Shown here piece by piece: positions 24,917-28,412 of a stretch of DNA of 28,412 nt. The translations under genes and the position numbers were made by a program. Position 1 is the stretch's first letter. Each line of letters opens with the position of its first letter. The stretch is from Ferroplasmaceae archaeon UBA567. GTDB taxonomy: Archaea; Thermoplasmatota; Thermoplasmata; Thermoplasmatales; Thermoplasmataceae. The notes under the pieces are model-generated. The model saw only the letters and a list, made by a program, of their open reading frames with translations. It had not been told where the DNA came from and made no database searches. The stretch is from assembly GCA_002505185.1 (NCBI GenBank), contig DAUP01000052.1, positions 1,544 to 29,955 of the forward strand, in the 5' to 3' direction.

Positions 24917-25901
24917 CTGAATCACCATTATCCAGTGAACCATACATGGTACTGTACACCATTTTTCCAAATTCCTCATTTCCGCGTGCTGCAGACAATG
25001 ACTCATATACTGAATCAACTAGCCCGGTGTAATGTGCAAGTAGCCGATTTTCCCTTATTGATGAAAACAACAATTCATTCGTGTCTCCATCTGTAAGTGT
25101 AGCTGTAAGTTCTGAGTGGTTCAGGCGTATTCTAGAGTTTGTTTCGGGGAACAAGAAATCTGTAAATTTTAAAGAGATGTTTGAAGCCCAGTTGATGACA
25201 GCGTATCCAAAGCCCACACTGTTATTTGTATCTGCAAATCCCATTGAGGCAGTGGAGAAAATGTCAGAATATTTGCCAGCATAACTGTCACCGAATGATA
25301 ATGAATCTATCCATATATCTGGGAATATGGAGTACAGAAGGCTCAGGATGTTTGATCCACTATCTACCCAGCTGCCCAGAAGGCTGTAGGCATTATTTTT
25401 GAGCTTGCCACCGGTAAAGTATGGATCAGAAAAATATGAATAAAAACTCCCTATCCTTCCGAGCCTGTCATAGAGTGCCGGTAGTGATGACCTGAACCAT
25501 GCTATCTCAGGTGAATATACAAAATGGAATGCATTATAGATTAAGGCGTGGGAATCATCACCCTTCCTGAGCAAGTTATTATATTCTGTCATATTCAAAA
25601 CTGATGGCTTCTCTACAACTATGTTCTTACCGGCGGAGAGAATCTCCATTGCGGTCCTGTAATGGTCATGTGTTGGTGTACATATGATGTATGCATCTAT
25701 TTGACGATTTTCAAGGAGATTTACCAAATTATTATACATCTTATACCCGGTAATTTTTGAACCGGCTATCCCATTATCATATATTCCGGCAATATTTATC
25801 CTGCTGTCCTGTGATATTGCTTTTTCCCAGTACTGTGCAATATACCCATATCCCACAAATGCAACATTTACCAAATTATAGTCATTGTTTTTAATTGCCA
25901 T
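24909..25901 (-). CDS. Gfo/Idh/MocA-like oxidoreductase with altered active site
   Basis: A 330-residue protein with an N-terminal Rossmann fold (GYGYIA, 17-22; ICTPTHDHY, 73-81) and the EKP motif (97-99) of the Gfo/Idh/MocA family, which oxidises or reduces sugars and inositols with NAD(P). In the C-terminal domain the usual D-x-G-x-H-x-x-D active-site motif reads DSGSNILSL (180-188): Asp180 and Gly182 remain, but the His is Asn184 and the second Asp is absent. The protein may therefore bind dinucleotide without normal catalysis. The ATG at 25901 is preferred over a TTG at 25937 because GATATATTAT lies about 25 nt upstream. It is the first gene of a pair with the STAND NTPase. Substrate unknown. 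Confidence 0.75.
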   Translation of the reverse strand: MAIKNNDYNLVNVAFVGYGYIAQYWEKAISQDSRINIAGIYDNGIAGSKITGYKMYNNLVNLLENRQIDAYIICTPTHDHYRTAMEILSAGKNIVVEKPSVLNMTEYNNLLRKGDDSHALIYNAFHFVYSPEIAWFRSSLPALYDRLGRIGSFYSYFSDPYFTGGKLKNNAYSLLGSWVDSGSNILSLLYSIFPDIWIDSLSFGDSYAGKYSDIFSTASMGFADTNNSVGFGYAVINWASNISLKFTDFLFPETNSRIRLNHSELTATLTDGDTNELLFSSIRENRLLAHYTGLVDSVYESLSAARGNEEFGKMVYSTMYGSLDNGDSDA

Positions 25902-25920
25902 TGAAATCAGATTCCCCGGG

Positions 25921-25930
25921 ATAATATATC
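25921..25930 (-). promoter_or_regulatory. TATA box of the Gfo/Idh-STAND operon
   Basis: On the minus strand GATATATTAT lies about 25 nt upstream of the ATG at 25901, the leaderless spacing seen throughout the window. It decides the start codon of the first gene. Confidence 0.45.
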
Positions 25931-26053
25931 CCTTCAAAAATATAAAGGTTGGACATTTATAAATATTTGTATTGCTACGAGTCCTTTTTAGATTTGAAAA
26001 ATAGGTAAGGACATATGCAAAAAGGTTATAACTTATAAAGTGTTAATTATATC

Positions 26054-26212
26054 ATGATTAGCACTAACAAATATAATAAGATCAGTGTATATATCAGAAA
26101 AGACGAAAAGGCGGTAATAGAGGAAAAGGCATTAAAGGAAGGAGTGTCTATCTCCCGATACCTTGTACTGGCTGCACTTCATAATAACCTGAATTTTTCA
26201 AAATCTGAATAA
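26054..26212 (+). CDS. Small ribbon-helix-helix-like protein (52 residues)
   Basis: The frame encodes 52 residues. Residues 9-15 (KISVYIR) form a predicted beta strand, followed by two helices separated by a turn: DEKAVIEEKALKEGVS then SRYLVLAALHNNL. This is the ribbon-helix-helix layout of CopG/Arc and MobC-like DNA-binding proteins. A TTATAA box (26028-26035) about 20-26 nt upstream supports transcription from the ATG. It is divergent from the Gfo/Idh operon and lies 82 nt before the 218-residue gene on the same strand. It may regulate its neighbours or belong to a mobile element; both are inference. Confidence 0.6.
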   Translation: MISTNKYNKISVYIRKDEKAVIEEKALKEGVSISRYLVLAALHNNLNFSKSE

Positions 26213-26294
26213 ACTAAAAATAACTATTTTTTCCCTTTTTTTATCTATTACAAATTAATTTTATAATACAATTTGCAATAATCTACCAGGTTTG

Positions 26295-26948
26295 ATGATA
26301 ATGAAGAATGGAAAAAAGATTAACAATGAAGAATACAAGGAAAAAGAGGAATTTTTAAATAAATCTAAACTCAAAGAACGAGGATGGACAGAAAGCATGA
26401 TAAAAAAAATTCTTGAACACCCAGATCGAAAAGTACCCAATCCAATATATAAATCTGCTTCTCCCATGATGCTTTACAGTATGGCGAGGATTAAAAAAGC
26501 TGAACTGTCTGAAGATTTTCAAATTTATAAGAAAAAAGCTGAAAAACGTTCCAGAACAATGAAAGAGATAAGTGCCTCAAAGAAAGAAAAGCTACTTTCC
26601 CAAATAGATTTAATGGAGTTCAAAATAAGGGTCATTTCTATGGATGCTCTATTGAATAACGCTGTAAGGAATTATAATGATTTCCACGAATCAAAGTCCA
26701 TAGAGTTCGAAAAATATGATTTTATCCCAATTTCAAAAAACTCTGAGAGGGAGTTTCTAGAAAGGATAATGGTTAATTATGTCAGGCACAAGCTAACCAG
26801 GTATGATAGCCACCTGGAAATTCTTGCTGGGAAAATTGGAGTTCATGAAGCCGTGTTAAAAATAAAATGCAGGATTTTAGACGAAATATCAAAATCATAT
26901 CCCGAACTGGAACCAGAATGTAATAACCAGAAACAAAACGCAGTTTAA
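26295..26948 (+). CDS. Uncharacterised protein with conserved RGWT and VNYVRHKLT motifs
   Basis: No function is known to me. The N-terminal third has KLKERGWTESMIKKIL then HPDRKVPNPIYKSASPMMLY, and the C-terminal part has FLERIMVNYVRHKLTRYDSH and a final YPELEPEC. From memory, unverified, this combination recurs in hypothetical proteins of many bacteria. The middle (about 65-105) is a Lys/Glu-rich, probably coiled-coil helix. A paired Cys-rich or catalytic motif is not evident. The 217-residue chain is soluble and basic. Start choices are a TTG at 26292 and ATGs at 26295 and 26301; TTTTATAAT about 30 nt upstream favours the ATG at 26295. It sits between a ribbon-helix-helix-like gene and a broken ImmA-like gene next to an IS, so transfer from bacteria is plausible. 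Confidence 0.6.
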   Translation: MIMKNGKKINNEEYKEKEEFLNKSKLKERGWTESMIKKILEHPDRKVPNPIYKSASPMMLYSMARIKKAELSEDFQIYKKKAEKRSRTMKEISASKKEKLLSQIDLMEFKIRVISMDALLNNAVRNYNDFHESKSIEFEKYDFIPISKNSEREFLERIMVNYVRHKLTRYDSHLEILAGKIGVHEAVLKIKCRILDEISKSYPELEPECNNQKQNAV

Positions 26949-26980
26949 CAATTTAACGAGCTATTTGGCAAATAATATAT

Positions 26981-27337
26981 TTACATCCATAAATTTCCAC
27001 AATTTAACCCAGAGGCTTCCATTAATTTGTCATAGGTCTTGATTTTTATACCTAAATATGTTAAGGCCTCATTCAATGTTATTTCACCCTTTTCATAATT
27101 TTCATTAACAATATTGATAAATTTATTTCCATATTCTGTCTTTATGTTTACGATATAATTCCCGCCCGATGATGTTGTATTTTTAATTTGTTCCTTCTTT
27201 TTAATAAATTTATCATATTCAGTTTCATAACTTTGTATATAATTTAATTTATATAATCTATAAAAAATCATTGAATACGTGACTTTACATCTATCTAAAA
27301 TAATATTACTGGAAACATAGAGTTTTACAAGTTTTTT
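26981..27337 (-). pseudogene. Truncated ImmA/IrrE-like metallopeptidase, C-terminal fragment
   Basis: The open frame starting at ATG 27271 is 96 residues, but the same frame runs on upstream without a stop to 27338, adding KKLVKLYVSSNIILDRCK and TYS before the Met. The joined sequence has the end of an ImmA/IrrE (COG2856) protein: the VSxxxxxxRL-like helix region (VSSNIILDRC to FYRLYKLNYI), then SGGNYIVN and FINIVNENYEKGEITLNEA, close to the usual GGNYY..lv..ay..GeIt..eA pattern. The catalytic HExxH part is missing. The frame breaks beside the left end of the IS1634-type element, so the gene was probably cut by that insertion. ImmA proteins cleave repressors in mobile elements or toxin-antitoxin-like pairs. 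Confidence 0.5.
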
Positions 27338-27433
27338 TCACTCTCATAGTGTGGGTACACAATATTATATTTATTACTAATACTGCTTTCTTCTGTGATA
27401 TTCATATCCGTTATACTATTTACAATCCAAATG

Positions 27434-27441
27434 TTTATTAA
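27434..27441 (+). promoter_or_regulatory. TATA box of the transposase gene
   Basis: TTTATTAA is centred about 26 nt before the ATG at 27463. The TGTGGGTACAC copy at 27442-27452 lies between the box and the start, where a bound protein would block transcription. Confidence 0.4.
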
Positions 27442-27462
27442 TGTGGGTACACTACTTATACT

Positions 27463-28412
27463 ATGCCATATTACACATTCAAGCGTTCCGGAAAGAATCG
27501 CTACCTTGTTCTGAGGTGGAAGAAACGTATTGACGGTATACCAACAGTTGTGAAAGAAGTAAGTGTGGGTACAGCTGCAAACCTTGCAGAGATTCTTGAG
27601 AATGGGATCAATGATATTGTACTGAAAAGCTATACTGCAGGTTCTACACTATCTGTACTGTACATGGACAAGAAAATTGGTCTCAGAGATACTGTGAACC
27701 GCATCATAGGCCATAAGGGAAATGGTATGTCACCTGGTGATTATATGCTTCTATTCGTAATGAACCGTTTATCAGATCCATGCTCAAAGAACAGTATGGA
27801 AAAGTGGATGAACAGGGATTATGCATCCATAATATTTCCAAAGGCAAGTTCACAGGATTTCTGGAATGTGATGGATAGATTCTCTGATAAGGACATGAAA
27901 GATATACAGGACAGCATAAGGGATAAGGTCATGGGAATGGGCTATGATTTCAGTAATATATTCTTTGATGCATCAAATATGTACACATTCATGGAGGAGA
28001 ATGATATGGCAAAGAAAGGGCATAATAAGAAGCATCGTTATGACCTTAACCAGGTATCATACTACATTGCCTCAAGTTATGATTATATTCCACTGTACTT
28101 TGAATCATATGCAGGGAATATACATGATTCAAAAACATTTGAATCTATAATAGGGAACATACCTGTTAATTCGACACTGATCTTTGACCGTGGATACAAT
28201 TCAAAGAACAATATTGACCTCATAAGTGACAGGAAATACATAGGTGCACTGAAACAGTCAGATCACCATGATATTATGGAACTTGATGTTGGGAAGGATT
28301 CACACATTGAACTTATAAGGAATGTATATGGCAAGGATCATAGAATTATTCTGTACCATTCACAGTCACTTGAGAAGAGGAAGAGATTAAAGTTCATGAA
28401 ACGGATAGAGAA
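27463..28412 (+). CDS. IS1634-type DDE transposase (partial, 3' end outside window)
   Basis: An uninterrupted frame of 316 codons runs from the ATG to the window edge. It begins PYYTFKRSGKNRYLVLRWKK, typical of the IS1634/IS4-superfamily transposases common in Thermoplasmatales. Catalytic positions of the RNase H-like domain are visible: the first Asp in IFFDASNMY (about residue 171-172) and the second in LIFDRGYNS (about 244); the Glu should lie beyond the window. The intact frame suggests a recent or active copy. A leaderless start is supported by the TATA box at 27434. It transcribes away from the truncated ImmA-like gene. Confidence 0.8.
   Translation, partial: MPYYTFKRSGKNRYLVLRWKKRIDGIPTVVKEVSVGTAANLAEILENGINDIVLKSYTAGSTLSVLYMDKKIGLRDTVNRIIGHKGNGMSPGDYMLLFVMNRLSDPCSKNSMEKWMNRDYASIIFPKASSQDFWNVMDRFSDKDMKDIQDSIRDKVMGMGYDFSNIFFDASNMYTFMEENDMAKKGHNKKHRYDLNQVSYYIASSYDYIPLYFESYAGNIHDSKTFESIIGNIPVNSTLIFDRGYNSKNNIDLISDRKYIGALKQSDHHDIMELDVGKDSHIELIRNVYGKDHRIILYHSQSLEKRKRLKFMKRIE

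Larger units (their letters stand above)
27349..28412 (+). mobile_element. Left part of an IS1634-type insertion sequence (continues past the window)
   Basis: The element contains a partial DDE transposase preceded by two copies of TGTGGGTACAC (27350-27360 and 27442-27452), the first presumably near the left terminal repeat. The exact left end and the target duplication cannot be fixed because the right end lies outside the window. The position fits interruption of the ImmA-like gene. Confidence 0.7.

Noticed and set aside
24917..25018. A 34-residue N-terminal extension of the STAND NTPase
   Set aside because: It lies wholly inside the Gfo/Idh gene in another frame and has no domain character; the ATG at 24916 explains the overlap better.

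Overview
The window looks like a chromosomal segment of an acidophilic Thermoplasmatales archaeon (Ferroplasma, Acidiplasma or Cuniculiplasma type). The reasons are AT-rich DNA, heavy use of AGG and ATA codons, archaeal gene families, and a repeated layout in which a TATA-like box lies about 24-30 nt upstream of the start codon with no Shine-Dalgarno sequence, i.e. leaderless transcripts. The genus is inference; nothing here is a taxonomic marker.

Layout. (1) 1-6451, amino-acid metabolism: an Asp/Glu racemase-family protein and a group II PLP decarboxylase on +, then a cysteine synthase-type enzyme, an ornithine cyclodeaminase/alanine dehydrogenase-family enzyme and an APC amino-acid permease on -. 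The decayed right end of an IS200/IS605 element (3300-3702) lies between the synthase and the cyclodeaminase and supplies the latter's last codons. (2) 6598-11830, cell surface: a DUF2079 membrane protein, a gene-poor stretch with a possible transposase relic, a polysaccharide flippase and a family 2 glycosyltransferase. (3) 11833-17993, aromatic catabolism: a tight operon hpd-fah-hgd on + (4-hydroxyphenylpyruvate dioxygenase, fumarylacetoacetase, homogentisate dioxygenase), divergent from acetoacetyl-CoA synthetase plus a metal-dependent cyclase-family protein on -. Together they would take 4-hydroxyphenylpyruvate to fumarate and acetoacetyl-CoA. No maleylacetoacetate isomerase is present. 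(4) 18030-18701, a haem-oxygenase-fold diiron oxidase candidate, convergent with hgd.

(5) 18720-22429, accessory: an orphan AbrB-like protein, a small AT-rich membrane protein bracketed by about 190-bp direct repeats exactly 1176 bp apart, and an S9 family peptidase starting just after the second repeat. (6) 22448-25901, a two-gene operon: a Gfo/Idh/MocA-like protein with an altered active-site motif, overlapping by 8 nt a STAND-type NTPase with TPR repeats. (7) 26054-28412, mobile or foreign DNA: a 52-residue ribbon-helix-helix-like gene, a 218-residue protein of an uncharacterised family, a truncated ImmA/IrrE-like gene, and the left part of an IS1634-type insertion sequence that runs off the window and appears to have cut that gene.

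The most coherent biology is the glutathione-free tyrosine/homogentisate pathway. The least explained pieces are the STAND/Gfo-Idh pair, the 1176-bp-spaced repeats and the 218-residue protein.
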